Source: Chlorobaculum tepidum TLS
GTDB lineage: Bacteria > Bacteroidota > Chlorobiia > Chlorobiales > Chlorobiaceae
DNA: 64,000 nucleotides
Assembly (NCBI RefSeq): GCF_000006985.1
Contig: NC_002932.3
Coordinates: 581,501-645,500, forward strand
Direction: 5' to 3'
The notes under the pieces are model-generated. The model did not search any database. It was not told the origin of the DNA and worked only from the letters and a program-made list of their open reading frames with translations. The position numbers and the translations under genes were made by a program. Below are positions 1 through 11,740 of the stretch, one piece after another. Position 1 is the first letter of the stretch, and each line of letters opens with the position of its first letter.

Positions 1-643
1 ATTATGGAAAGATGATTTGTGCGGCTGGGTTTTTGAAAAGAAGCGTTCCCGGAGAAATCGATAAAAATTACTGGAGCACCATTCTTTTCTGTCATGCTGA
101 GCGAAGCGAAGCATCCAGCTCTGCAACGGCGTTGCTTCGGGTAGTTTTAATGCCGGAATCACGTTTTTTGCTTCGTTAAAGCGTATCTTTTTATGCGTCG
201 TTTGTACTTATAACATTTCACAGGTTTACCCCAACCCATCTTGCCACTATCATCACTTGCGGCCATCAATGAAGTGCATCTTCAGCCTCTTCGAAGGCTG
301 CTAGAAGCCGATCCTTTTCGACGCTGAAACCGAGCGCAACCGCCAGCCGCACCGATCGATATGGAACGCCTCACCGAAGCCTTTGAAAGCCAGGTCATGC
401 TTATCGCCGAGCTGGTCGAGCTGCTGAGAAAGCGGGAGGAGAAGAGGGGAGAGTGAGGAATGATGAGTTATGAATGATGAATTGGGGAAGAGCGAGAGAG
501 CTCACATTGTAGAATCAACATGTTTTGTCAGCCTGTCAGTGAGCGAACAGGCGAATGGTTCCGATACTCGACATTGACAAAATGGTAGCAATAGGCTTCG
601 TGGTTTGCGTTAAATCAATAAAACCAGTTACAAGGAGAATCAT
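1..643. other. Intergenic debris with small repeats
   Basis: No convincing complete gene is seen. Positions 91-116 carry the motif GTCATGCTGAGCGAAGCGAA, a kind of dispersed intergenic repeat found in many bacterial genomes. A short open stretch at 361-456 (31 codons, rich in Glu, Leu and Arg) could be the tail of a lost gene, but its frame is closed just upstream at 325-327. Positions 459-486 hold an ATGATGAATT-type AT-rich repeat. Similar fragments occur near 20175 and 29165. Confidence 0.4.
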
Positions 644-1492
644 ATGTCAAAAACCGCATTGCTTCCCACGGTAACAGCTGTGCGCATGGTTTGGGCCATG
701 TCGGGCAAGTTTTCCAATGATGCTCCTTCGCAAACCATGGCTACCTACGTCGAAGATGTGCTGAAGGGTATTGAAGAGCAGGCACCGCAAATTAGCTCTG
801 ACGAACGCAGTTATGTGACGAGCGCCGTCGCCACGATGAAAGCCAGTCTGCGCAGCATCGATGTTATTTCCAAGGGGCGTGACCTTAATTTTAAGGAAAA
901 CGAGAAGCTGCGTAGCGCTTATCTTGAATCGGTAAAAGAAAGTCTGGATTTTGGAAATAAAGCCCAGGACTTTCTTAAGTCACTGCCTGCGATGACCATT
1001 GCGGGCGCGGGAGGGGTGACGGTGGCGCAATATTTTTTTAAAGCATCCACTTTCGAGCTTTGGGGATTCGGTCTTATACTCACAGGCATTGGGTATTTTT
1101 TCAATCAGTATATAGTGCTCTGGGTGCGCCGGAAAAAGCAGATGCTTTATGTGACCCAGGATTATGAGCGAGGACTGTACTACGAACAGTACCTTGACCG
1201 TGTACGCCTGGTTCTGCTTGCTCTTTTTCTTGATCTTGAGCGGATTCACAAGCGGGTATTCAGAGAGAACTATGAGGCGGACACCACATCGGTTGCAGTT
1301 CAATCGATTATCGACGACATTTTGTCCGGGGTTCGCTCAACTTTTTGCCCGTACGCTTACAAACATATGGCTGAGAAAAAAGTGACCCCTGAGTTGTGGA
1401 CTCTGTGCGAAAGCGGTATTCGCAAGGCAGTGGAGAACTGCCCACTGTGGGAAGGGGGACAGCAGAGTGAAAACCGTATCGACAGTTTGTAA
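644..1492 (+). CDS. Unknown two-helix membrane protein
   Basis: This 282-residue protein is not recognised. Residues about 112-132 and 138-161 form two hydrophobic helices separated by a short loop and followed by the basic stop-transfer run RRKKQ. They divide a mostly helical, charged N-terminal region (1-110) from a C-terminal region (165-282) that looks soluble. There is no signal peptide, so both ends probably face the same side, most simply the cytoplasm. The ATG is well supported by AAGGAG at 631-636. The stop lies two bases before the next gene, so the two may be co-transcribed, but no functional link is evident. Confidence 0.7.
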   Translation: MSKTALLPTVTAVRMVWAMSGKFSNDAPSQTMATYVEDVLKGIEEQAPQISSDERSYVTSAVATMKASLRSIDVISKGRDLNFKENEKLRSAYLESVKESLDFGNKAQDFLKSLPAMTIAGAGGVTVAQYFFKASTFELWGFGLILTGIGYFFNQYIVLWVRRKKQMLYVTQDYERGLYYEQYLDRVRLVLLALFLDLERIHKRVFRENYEADTTSVAVQSIIDDILSGVRSTFCPYAYKHMAEKKVTPELWTLCESGIRKAVENCPLWEGGQQSENRIDSL

Positions 1493-1494
1493 TT

Positions 1495-2502
1495 ATGGCC
1501 AAAACCGTTCTTGTTACCGGCGCGTCCGGGTTTATCGGGTCGCATCTGGTGGGGCGGTGCTTGGCGGATGGCTGTCGCGTGAAGGCGCTGGTGCGGAAGG
1601 GGAATGCATGCATCGATTCGCTGCGGGCTTCCGGTGTGGAGGTCATCGAGGGGGATGTGCGTGATGCCACCGCGGTCGATGCCGCCGTGCGTGAGAGTGA
1701 CCTCGTGCTGCATGCTGCTGCGCTGACCTCCGACTGGGGGAAGATGCAGGAGTTCATCGACATCAACGTTGGCGGTACGCGCAACGTGTGCGAAGCGTCG
1801 CTTCGGCATGGTGTCGGACGGCTGGTGCATGTCAGTTCGTTCGAGTGTTTTGATCACCACTTGCTTGGCCGCATCGACGAGCAGACCCCCTACAAGGCGC
1901 GGAAGCAGTCCTATCCCGATACGAAAATCGGCGGCACAAACGAGGTGTGGGCGGCCATAAAGCGGGGGCTTTCAGCAAGCATTCTCTACCCGGTGTGGGT
2001 CTATGGCCCCGGTGACCGGACGCTGTTTCCGCTGCTGGCCGACAGCATCCTCCGGCGGCAACTCTTTTTCTGGGCGCGCAACGCGCCGATGAGCATGATT
2101 TATATCGACAACCTCGTCGATCTGACGATGCTGGCCGCCTCCCGTCCGGAAGCGGTGGGCGAGGCGTTCATGGCCTGCGACGGCGAGGCGATCACTTTCG
2201 AGGAGGTGTGCCGGCGCGTTGCCGTGGCGATTGGCTCGCCGGTGCCATCGCTTCACCTGCCGTTTGGCATGGTTCGGTCCGTTGCCGGGGTGATGGAGTT
2301 TGTCTGGCGGATCGCCGGAAGTAAGAAGCGTCCGCTCCTCACCCGGCAGGCGGTTGATGTGCTCGCCTCGCGGGCGCTGGCCGACGTGTCGAAAGCCCGC
2401 ACGATGCTTGGCTGGCAAAGCCACGTGCCGCAGGAGGAGGGAATCCGTCGCACGCTGGAGTGGCTGGTGACGGTCGATCCGGCGCGGTGGAAGGTGAAAT
2501 AA
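1495..2502 (+). CDS. NAD(P)-dependent epimerase/dehydratase (extended SDR)
   Basis: The 335-residue protein is an extended short-chain dehydrogenase. The N-terminal Rossmann motif GASGFIG is at residues 9-15, the acidic turn GDVRDA near 53, and the catalytic YxxxK pair is Tyr140/Lys144. Family members act as nucleotide-sugar epimerases, dihydroflavonol-reductase-like enzymes or 3-beta-hydroxysteroid dehydrogenase homologues, and the substrate cannot be assigned from sequence. The C-terminal half (about 180-335) is the substrate-binding lobe. The start codon comes two bases after the stop of the preceding membrane-protein gene. The family is certain, the substrate unknown. Confidence 0.85.
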   Translation: MAKTVLVTGASGFIGSHLVGRCLADGCRVKALVRKGNACIDSLRASGVEVIEGDVRDATAVDAAVRESDLVLHAAALTSDWGKMQEFIDINVGGTRNVCEASLRHGVGRLVHVSSFECFDHHLLGRIDEQTPYKARKQSYPDTKIGGTNEVWAAIKRGLSASILYPVWVYGPGDRTLFPLLADSILRRQLFFWARNAPMSMIYIDNLVDLTMLAASRPEAVGEAFMACDGEAITFEEVCRRVAVAIGSPVPSLHLPFGMVRSVAGVMEFVWRIAGSKKRPLLTRQAVDVLASRALADVSKARTMLGWQSHVPQEEGIRRTLEWLVTVDPARWKVK

Positions 2503-2677
2503 TGTTTCGCCTCCGCCAGAAAAAAAGTTGTTTCCGGGGCTTCGCCCGTAAAGCGTTTTGGTGTCCGCATCGCGCGGGTTTACCCTCGTTAAGTCACCCG
2601 TCTGGCAGCCGGAAAATTACCCTCCGGCGTTGTCTGCCTTCCAAAAAATCGTTACCATTGATGAGTTCTTTCAGCAT

Positions 2678-2915
2678 TACGGTGCCGGATGAAAGATGCC
2701 GGATAATAGGGAAGTGCGTGTGAATCGCACACTGTGCCCGCAACTGTAAGATGGTATGTCGCGCGACGACAGGAGCAGCTCTGCTTTTGTGGCCGTTGCG
2801 GATCGGGTGTATCCACTCCGCCAACCTCTGATAACCACGGGGAATGCGGGGGAAGGCTGCCCGGAGGAAAACGTCGAAGTAATTTCGCAGCCATCGAAGT
2901 CAGGAGACCTGCCGT
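2678..2915 (+). promoter_or_regulatory. Cobalamin (adenosylcobalamin) riboswitch
   Basis: The aptamer is recognised by its ordered conserved blocks: GGTGCCGGATGAAAGATGCC at 2681, an AATAGGGAA core, the TGTGCCCGCAACTGTAA block near 2733-2750, GGGGAATGCGGG near 2838, and a B12 box ending GTCAGGAGACCTGCC at about 2899-2913. It lies in the plus-strand leader of nrdJ. Riboswitches of this class normally switch the downstream gene off when adenosylcobalamin is abundant. Here the downstream enzyme itself needs that cofactor, which makes the logic worth testing. Confidence 0.93.
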
Positions 2916-2966
2916 AGTGGTTGGCGCCGAATGGCTCCGGGAACAGAGCTTGGCGACCCGTTCAAC

Positions 2967-2998
2967 GATCGAAACCTGGTTATTCCTCGATCTTTTTT
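2967..2998 (+). terminator. Probable riboswitch expression-platform terminator
   Basis: GATCGA at 2967-2972 pairs with TCGATC at 2987-2992 and is followed by six T residues at 2993-2998. It sits about 50 nt past the B12 box, where the switching terminator of a transcriptional riboswitch is expected. The stem is short, so the call is tentative. The 170 bp between it and nrdJ contain no recognisable gene. Confidence 0.5.
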
Positions 2999-3168
2999 CG
3001 TCAGTTCGCCCAAGCTGTTTCCTCAGTATGGCGGGGTGGTTTATATTGCGTTGAGCAATCTCACCGTCACGATACGCAACGGCATCCTCTGTGTGCTGAC
3101 GTCAGGTAAGTCTTGGAATAAAAAGGATTTATCTATCAACAACCAATTATCGATTCTGGAGACTCCAC

Positions 3169-6633
<3,465 letters not shown>

Positions 6634-6655
6634 GAATGATTTGATTGATTCTGAA

Positions 6656-6684
6656 AGCGCCGGGTGCCAGCCCGGCGCTTTTTT
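6656..6684 (+). terminator. Rho-independent terminator of nrdJ
   Basis: A perfect 9-bp stem, AGCGCCGGG at 6656-6664 and CCCGGCGCT at 6671-6679, with a six-base loop and a T run to 6684, 23 bp after the nrdJ stop. Confidence 0.9.
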
Positions 6685-6930
6685 GTGGGTGGATTTGAGT
6701 TTGATATACGGTTTGAGTGCAAGATTGATCCCGATTCATTTGCTTTGTGCTCGGACTGAGGTAGAACACAATAGCAATTTGGATTATTCCTTAGTTATAT
6801 CTGTTGTGCTGTTAAACTAAAAAATATCCCGTTTTATGTTTGGAGGAAAAACAACGTGGGAATATGGTATGGAATTCGAGATGTGTATGCGTCGCATATT
6901 TGGTGATGAGGCGAATCATATCGCTGGGGG

Positions 6931-7380
6931 TTGTCTTATGGGCAGTTATCGAAAAAATGGGTACAGAAGTTTTTAAAACAACTAATTCGCGATGTGCAGG
7001 ATCTCGATACGACGCAAGAACATCGTGAGCATGTATCAGAAAATCTTCAAAGTCTTCTTAACAGCAATTGGACTGGTGAAGATGCGTCTTGGCGTGTTGT
7101 TTTCAATATTCTTACAATACTCGCAGAACTGATGGGCTATAGCGAGTTTAGTGGGAAACGTGTTTTTATACCGGCATATTGGCAATCTTTAAATACTCAT
7201 CTTGATATAGGAAATGCAAACGGCAAGTGTGATGAACTTCAAAAAGAGTTTAAGTCAGCCGCCGGGCATCGCGCCGATGTGATTAGGTATTTAAAGGATA
7301 AAGGCTTGACTGATTTTGAGGTGGCTATGACCTTGAAAACATCCGAATATGAGGTAAAGAAGCTCAAGAAGGGTATCTGA
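6931..7380 (+). CDS. Unknown AT-rich protein, possibly 5'-damaged
   Basis: About 149 residues can be read from TTG 6931, giving a helical, charged protein with no recognised domain. The last 35 residues (DKGLTDFEVAMTLKTSEYEVKKL) look like a small helix-turn-helix. The 5' end is doubtful. The same frame is open again from GTG 6856, which has an ideal GGAGG at 6842-6846, but is interrupted by tandem TGA codons at 6904-6909. A second frame from ATG 6836 runs to the A-rich heptamer AAAAAAT at 6951-6957, where a -1 shift would enter this frame. The gene is AT-rich with codon use unlike its neighbours, which suggests transfer. It may be a pseudogene. Confidence 0.5.
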   Translation: MSYGQLSKKWVQKFLKQLIRDVQDLDTTQEHREHVSENLQSLLNSNWTGEDASWRVVFNILTILAELMGYSEFSGKRVFIPAYWQSLNTHLDIGNANGKCDELQKEFKSAAGHRADVIRYLKDKGLTDFEVAMTLKTSEYEVKKLKKGI

Positions 7381-7448
7381 AAAGTCTCTGGACAGTATAT
7401 AGTTAAATCGCTCGCCTTTAAGTTGATAATGATATTTTGAAATCTCAG

Positions 7449-8123
7449 ATGAAGATGGATTATCAGAAAATTAAAAAGAGGTTAGGTTACTCTTTTGCAT
7501 TTGTGTTTGGATTTTTTTTCGGCATAAGCACATGTGTTAATTTTACTATTGATGCAAAGTGGACAGATTTTGTTTCTTTGGCTTTTACTGCCGCAGGTGT
7601 TGCATTAGGATATATAACTTTTTTTCGCTGGTGGCGTAATAAGAAAAAAGACGACTCATATCGTGTTTCAAAAGATTACTTGAATGCTTTAAATGAAGTG
7701 CAAGAGGTAATAAGAGAAATCGACTTTCAGTATTTTTATTTATGCCCTGCTCCTGGCTTGCTGGTTGAGGGAGATGAGGTTTCTTTCAAGCGTATCAAGC
7801 AGGTTGATCAATTAAGTCATCAGCTTTATCTGTGTCGTGTAAATTTGGTTAATGCAAAAAGTGAATTGAATTTTTGGGACGTAAATTTGAGCGCGGCGTT
7901 TGAAAAAGAACATGAAGAGTTGTTAAAGTGTCTTGCAAATCTTAAGGTCGTAATGACGGGGTTGAGTAGTCAGCTTTTTCATTATTATAAAAATCATTCT
8001 AATGAGTATATGACTGAGATTGATAGACATAAAAAAATGTTTAATGGTTATTTAAAATCTATTCGAGATATTTTAAATAAGCGCAGATCATTAAAATTCG
8101 ATGGAATTTTTACTTTTAAATGA
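7449..8123 (+). CDS. Unknown two-helix membrane protein, AT-rich
   Basis: The frame is open from TTG 7437. ATG 7449 (MKMDYQ) gives a 224-residue protein, and neither start has a clear ribosome binding site. Two transmembrane helices lie at about residues 13-33 and 41-59, followed by a basic cluster RWWRNKKK and a long soluble, mostly helical C-terminal domain. Local base composition is much more AT-rich than the rest of the window, as for the preceding gene, so both look horizontally acquired. The topology (two adjacent helices plus a helical soluble domain) loosely resembles the protein at 644-1492, but no sequence similarity is evident. No function is proposed. Confidence 0.6.
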   Translation: MKMDYQKIKKRLGYSFAFVFGFFFGISTCVNFTIDAKWTDFVSLAFTAAGVALGYITFFRWWRNKKKDDSYRVSKDYLNALNEVQEVIREIDFQYFYLCPAPGLLVEGDEVSFKRIKQVDQLSHQLYLCRVNLVNAKSELNFWDVNLSAAFEKEHEELLKCLANLKVVMTGLSSQLFHYYKNHSNEYMTEIDRHKKMFNGYLKSIRDILNKRRSLKFDGIFTFK

Positions 8124-8172
8124 TGGATTAAGACTCTGGGACGTTGATCCGTTGCTGAAAATACAAAAGCTT

Positions 8173-8444
8173 TTAATGTAGGACAGAATCCCGGTTTTGT
8201 TCTTTTTGCAGGAGTTTTTCGTAGAGAGATTCGGGAGCGATATCCGCTCCGTTGGGCCAAGCGATGGTTCCACCTTCGATAAAAGCTTTTCTGAAAAAGC
8301 CCGGCTCCTTGAGAGGAGCGAACACAGGCCCTTTCTCCGGGTACTCTGAAAAATCGATCTCTCCACGCAAACCATCATCGAAAGTGACATGGTAAGTGGC
8401 TCCGCCGACGTACGTTATCCCGATCTTCCCTGAATTTTGTTCTT
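8173..8444 (-). pseudogene. DUF2442 protein remnant lacking a usable start
   Basis: Reading the minus strand, a DUF2442-type sequence is clear: [20 protein letters not shown], then [12 protein letters not shown] and [16 protein letters not shown]. Full-length members begin with about 20 residues ahead of the FDDG motif. That stretch can be read here back to a TAA at about 8445, but it contains no ATG, GTG or TTG. The first standard start is the TTG at 8370, inside the domain. DUF2442 genes usually sit behind a DUF4160 partner, and none is present. It is most likely a truncated orphan. Confidence 0.6.
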
Positions 8445-8483
8445 TTCCTTATTATGCGCTGAAGAACCATCCGGAGAAATCCC

Positions 8484-8702
8484 ATGCACCTGAGCATTCC
8501 ATTGAAACAAATGAGCGTCGAAGAGAAGCTGCAAGCGATTGAAGAAATCTGGGCAGACCTCGCCAGTACGCCGGCGAACATTCCCTCACCAGCCTGGCAC
8601 GCAGACGTCTTGCAGGTTCGGGAAGAGCGCATCGCCGAGGGGCGAGCACAGTTTCTCGATATTGAAGAAGCAAAAAAAGCCGTCCGGGAAAGACTCGGAT
8701 GA
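8484..8702 (+). CDS. Antitoxin, putative addiction module component family
   Basis: This 72-residue protein matches the short antitoxin family often annotated as putative addiction module component (Unstab_antitox). It has an N-terminal MSVEEKLQAIEEIWADL helix followed by a PSPAWHADVLQVRE segment and a charged C-terminal helix. Such proteins neutralise RelE/ParE-type toxins encoded immediately downstream. Here the stop TGA overlaps the toxin ATG (ATGA at 8699-8702), the usual translational coupling. The downstream toxin frame is interrupted, so this antitoxin may be an orphan, though it could still autoregulate the locus. Confidence 0.85.
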   Translation: MHLSIPLKQMSVEEKLQAIEEIWADLASTPANIPSPAWHADVLQVREERIAEGRAQFLDIEEAKKAVRERLG

Positions 8703-8989
8703 GAGTCCAACTCCTTGACGAAGCGACCGTTGACCTGGCGGACGGGTATCGTTTTTATGAACGTCAAGCCGAGGGGCTGGGCGAGTATTTCCTCGATTCT
8801 CTGTGGTCAGATATTTAGTCACTACGCCTTTCCGGCGGCGTTCATGCCATCTTCTTCGGCTACCATCGTCTCCTTTCCCGTCGCTTTCCCTACGCTGTGT
8901 ACTACCGCGTCGATGGCGGAATTGCTCGTGTCCGGGCTATTCTCGATTGCCGCCGTGATCCAGAATGGATAACAAAACGGCTGGGATAA
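8699..8989 (+). pseudogene. RelE/ParE-type toxin with internal amber stop
   Basis: From ATG 8699 the frame reads 39 codons (MRVQLLDEATVDLADGYRFY...) to TAG at 8816-8818. It then continues in the same frame for another 56 codons with the expected toxin sequence (VHAIFFGYHRLLSRRFPYAV..., VRAILDCRRDPEWI) to TAA at 8987-8989. The TAG replaces what is probably a Glu codon in the DIESLR-type stretch common in this family. A single base change therefore truncates the toxin while leaving the antitoxin intact. Confidence 0.8.
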
Positions 8990-9211
8990 TCGAAGGTTCT
9001 CCTCCTAACAAGAGCATACCTGAGCCGATTTGCGTTTTCAGTTGGAAATGCGCTGCAATTCCTTGATTCTCACCCCGGATATTCTGAACTTTGAATAGGC
9101 TAAGGAACAGCTGCCCGACTTGGCTGGCAAGGCTTTGCGTTCCTGTTTTTTTGAAGTGTTGGGGGCTTGTAGTTCATGATGTTGCTCAAATAACTTGAAA
9201 GGAGGTCTCGC

Positions 9212-9990
9212 ATCTCCAGGTTCATTTCAATTCTGATCTCCGCCGTGCTGGCGCTGTTTCTACTCACGGTTCGCGCGTAGGCGAAAGCGGCTTCGGTGAG
9301 GCTGGAGCCGGAGGTTGTCCTTGGCGCGTTCACTGGACTCGTCGAAAAGCATCTCGAAGGTATTTTGTGCACGGAAAAAGCGATTGCTGTTTCAAAAGAG
9401 AAGAGGTGATGCCAGCCAAATGGGACGAGGTCAGGCCGCTGCTCGATCGCTTCAGCCGCGATTTGCCAACCAATGCGACGGTATGGTTCATGATGCCCGA
9501 CGGCAGCTACTACGCCACCGCGAAGGGCGGTTTCACCGATCAGAATCTCAAGGATTGTACCTGTTTCCCAAAACTCATCGGCGGCAAGGAGGTGCTTGGC
9601 GAGCTGGTCATCAGCCGTTCGACGGGGCAGCGCTCGATTGTCGTGGCCGCGCCGGTCGTTGCCGATGGCAAGGTGGTTGCGGCGGTTGGCGTTTCGGTCG
9701 ATGCGGTCAAGCTTATCGAAGTTGTCGAATCCCGTATGACACTGCCGGAAAACGCCTACATCTACGCGCTTGATGCCAAGACCAAAGTCACGCTGCACCG
9801 CTATCAGGCCCGGACGTTCAAAACGGTTTTCGAAATCGGCAATGAGAGCCTCGGCGACACTTTCAAAAAGGTGATGCACAGGGAGCAGGGCGTTTTCAAC
9901 TATTCGCTTGAAGGCAAGAAGATGAACTCGATTTTCCGCAAGTCCCCGGTTCACGGCTGGTACTTCTTCATTGCCCAGCAGTGCAAGTAA
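9212..9990 (+). pseudogene. Cache-type periplasmic sensor protein, degraded 5' half
   Basis: The 3' part is a continuous frame (9367-9990; from ATG 9409 about 193 codons) resembling a Cache/PDC sensor domain, with WFMMPDGSYYAT, an APVVADGKVVAAVGVSVD core and a terminal HGWYFFIAQQ. Upstream, a strong AAAGGAGG at 9198-9205 precedes an ATC at 9212 where ATG is expected. That frame encodes a signal-peptide-like SRFISILISAVLALFLLTVR, then hits TAG at 9278-9280. It continues with EPEVVLGAFTGLVEKHLEGI and finally shifts frame near 9400, where two extra bases explain the change. Three lesions make expression of a secreted product unlikely. A cytosolic fragment from 9409 remains possible. Confidence 0.7.
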
Positions 9991-9991
9991 G

Positions 9992-10438
9992 ATGAACAGA
10001 GACCACGAATTCATGGCGCTGGCCCTCGAACAGGCCCGGAAGAGCTACGATGAGGGCGGCGTACCCGTCGGGGCGGTGATGGTCGAAAATGGTAAGGTGC
10101 TTGCCGCCGGGCACAACCAGCGCGTGCAGCAGGGCGACCCGATTGCCCACGGCGAGATGGACTGTATCCGCAAGGCGGGCCGCTGTGCCCGGTACGACAC
10201 CGTGACGCTCTACACGACGCTCTCTCCTTGCATGATGTGCGCAGGCGCAATCGTCCAGTTCGGCATCGGGCGGGTCGTCGTGGGCGAAGACCGGAATTTC
10301 AAGGGCAACGCTGGATTTCTGCGCGAGCACGGTGTCGAAGTCTCGCTTCTCGACGACGAAGGGTGCCGAAGCCTCATGGACGCCTTCATCGCCGAACGCC
10401 CCGACCTGTGGGACGAAGACATCGCAGGGAACGGGTGA
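9992..10438 (+). CDS. Cytosine/nucleoside deaminase, yeast FCY1-like
   Basis: This 148-residue zinc-dependent deaminase has the signature HGE at His53/Glu55 and PCMMC with Cys80 and Cys83. Across its length it resembles yeast cytosine deaminase more than TadA: LYTTLSPC, a VVGEDRNFKG stretch, and the C-terminal ERPDLWDEDI, which parallels ERPQDWFEDI in yeast. The likely reaction is cytosine to uracil in pyrimidine salvage, although guanine or tRNA adenosine deaminase activity cannot be excluded by eye. ATG 9992 is chosen over an upstream in-frame start inside the preceding pseudogene. That gene's stop is only one base away. Confidence 0.85.
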   Translation: MNRDHEFMALALEQARKSYDEGGVPVGAVMVENGKVLAAGHNQRVQQGDPIAHGEMDCIRKAGRCARYDTVTLYTTLSPCMMCAGAIVQFGIGRVVVGEDRNFKGNAGFLREHGVEVSLLDDEGCRSLMDAFIAERPDLWDEDIAGNG

Positions 10439-10477
10439 GAACGCCTCCAGCATTTGGTTAAAGACAGCAATCATTTT

Positions 10478-10951
10478 ATGAATTCAACGAACATGAATTT
10501 TGTTATCCGCCTGAAAGATGTGGTCGATGCGATAGACCAGCCTGATGAAGAGCGACGGGCGTTTCTGAATATCAGGACGGGTCGGATTGTGACCTTTAGC
10601 CGCGATGCGCTGGATGCGGTGGAGTTGGGTAGCGCTGTCCGGGCGCGCGAGGAGGCGCTTGTGCGGGAAGCCGGGGAGGCGCTGCTTTCCGGCGATTACC
10701 GCGAACTGCCGGATCAGTTCGACATCAATGACTGTTCAATTATGCGACGCTTCTGCCAGACGGTTGAAAATGACGAATTGCGTCGCGGCTTGCTGAGAAG
10801 CATTCAGGGGCGCGGAGCCTCCATGCGCATCAGGAGCACGGTGGATGCGTTTGGCGTTGTTGAAGCGTGGAGCGCTTTTCGCAACGAGGCGCTGCAAGCC
10901 ATCGCTATCGACTGGCTGGGGAACCTTGGGATTGCGTACAGCGGAGAGTGA
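10478..10951 (+). CDS. UPF0158 family protein
   Basis: The 157-residue protein starts MNSTNMNFVIRLKDVVDAID and matches the UPF0158 family, whose members are short, acidic, cytosolic and of unknown function. The conserved pattern includes an early FLNIRTGRIV strand, a LPDQFDINDCSIMRRFC segment and a terminal AIDWLGNLGI helix. The frame is open from TTG 10454. ATG 10478 is preferred because it gives the typical family length. It follows the deaminase by about 40 bp and could be co-transcribed. Nothing in the context suggests a role. Confidence 0.7.
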   Translation: MNSTNMNFVIRLKDVVDAIDQPDEERRAFLNIRTGRIVTFSRDALDAVELGSAVRAREEALVREAGEALLSGDYRELPDQFDINDCSIMRRFCQTVENDELRRGLLRSIQGRGASMRIRSTVDAFGVVEAWSAFRNEALQAIAIDWLGNLGIAYSGE

Positions 10952-10958
10952 GTGCGAA

Positions 10959-10980
10959 GGGCAGATACGCAGGTCTGCCC
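10959..10980. repeat. Intergenic hairpin repeat
   Basis: GGGCAGA at 10959-10965 and TCTGCCC at 10974-10980 form a perfect 7-bp stem. The sequence AGGGCAGATACGCAGGTCTG followed by CCCCTAC resembles a dispersed intergenic repeat seen in many bacteria. It has no T run, so it is not called a terminator. Confidence 0.4.
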
Positions 10981-11017
10981 CTACAGAGAGTATCGGTTCC
11001 GCGCAACACCCCGTCGA

Positions 11018-11737
11018 TTACGACGCCACAGCTGCCTGCTTCGGAACCGGATGCCAGCAGGTGCCCGAAGGCGCGGGTTCGATGGTGCATTCGACGAGGT
11101 TCATGTCTTTGATCATGAGCGTGCGCGATGGGTGGTGACGCACCAGATCGTAGTCGTGGGTGCCAATGATGACGCTGATCCCTTTGGCGTTGATCTTTTT
11201 CAGGTATTCGAGGATTTCAATCGAGGTTTCGGGATCGAGGTTGCCCGTCGGTTCGTCGGCGATGATGGCTACCGGATCGCCGACCAGCGCGCGGGCGATC
11301 ACCACGCGCTGCTGCTCGCCGCCGGAGAGGTTCTGCGGCATCTCCTTGGCGGCCTGTTCGAGACCGACCTCCTTCAGGGCGGTCATCACCTTCTCCTTGA
11401 TGAGCGAATGCTTGGTGCCCGTCACCTTGAGCACGAAGGCAAGGTTGTCATACACGTTGCGGTCTTCGAGGAGCCGGAAGTCCTGAAAGACGATTCCAAG
11501 CTTGCGCCTGAGCACGGCGATTTTGCCTTTCCTGATTTTCCTTGAGCTGAAGCCGTTGACAATCACTTCCCCTTTCACCGGTTTGATCTCCATGTAGAGC
11601 GATTTGAGCAGCGTGGTTTTGCCGCTGCCGCTCCGTCCGACGATATACACCAGTTCGCCGGGCTGGATGGTGAAGTTCAGGTTTCTGAAAATGGGCTTTT
11701 TTCTGATGTCGAGGTCTGCGTTGACGAAAGCGATCAT
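11018..11737 (-). CDS. ftsE: ABC transporter ATP-binding protein, FtsE type
   Basis: This 239-residue ABC ATPase has Walker [10 protein letters not shown] at 34-42, the signature LSGGEQQR starting at 137, and Walker [11 protein letters not shown] near 156-165. The overall length and the [19 protein letters not shown] stretch are typical of FtsE, which with the membrane protein FtsX couples divisome activity to cell-wall hydrolases. No ftsX is next to it; transcription ends into UPF0158, so FtsX must be elsewhere if the assignment is right. It is the last gene of the minus-strand run waaA-DUF4293-pdxA-ftsE, starting 3 bp after pdxA. The C-terminal 25 residues are a nonconserved tail. A lipoprotein-exporter-like ATPase is the main alternative. 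Confidence 0.8.
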   Translation of the reverse strand: MIAFVNADLDIRKKPIFRNLNFTIQPGELVYIVGRSGSGKTTLLKSLYMEIKPVKGEVIVNGFSSRKIRKGKIAVLRRKLGIVFQDFRLLEDRNVYDNLAFVLKVTGTKHSLIKEKVMTALKEVGLEQAAKEMPQNLSGGEQQRVVIARALVGDPVAIIADEPTGNLDPETSIEILEYLKKINAKGISVIIGTHDYDLVRHHPSRTLMIKDMNLVECTIEPAPSGTCWHPVPKQAAVAS

Positions 11738-11740
11738 GGG

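Noticed and set aside
361-456. 31-codon open stretch near the left edge as a small gene
   Set aside because: No ribosome binding site, no recognisable family, and the frame is closed immediately upstream. At best it is a gene tail.
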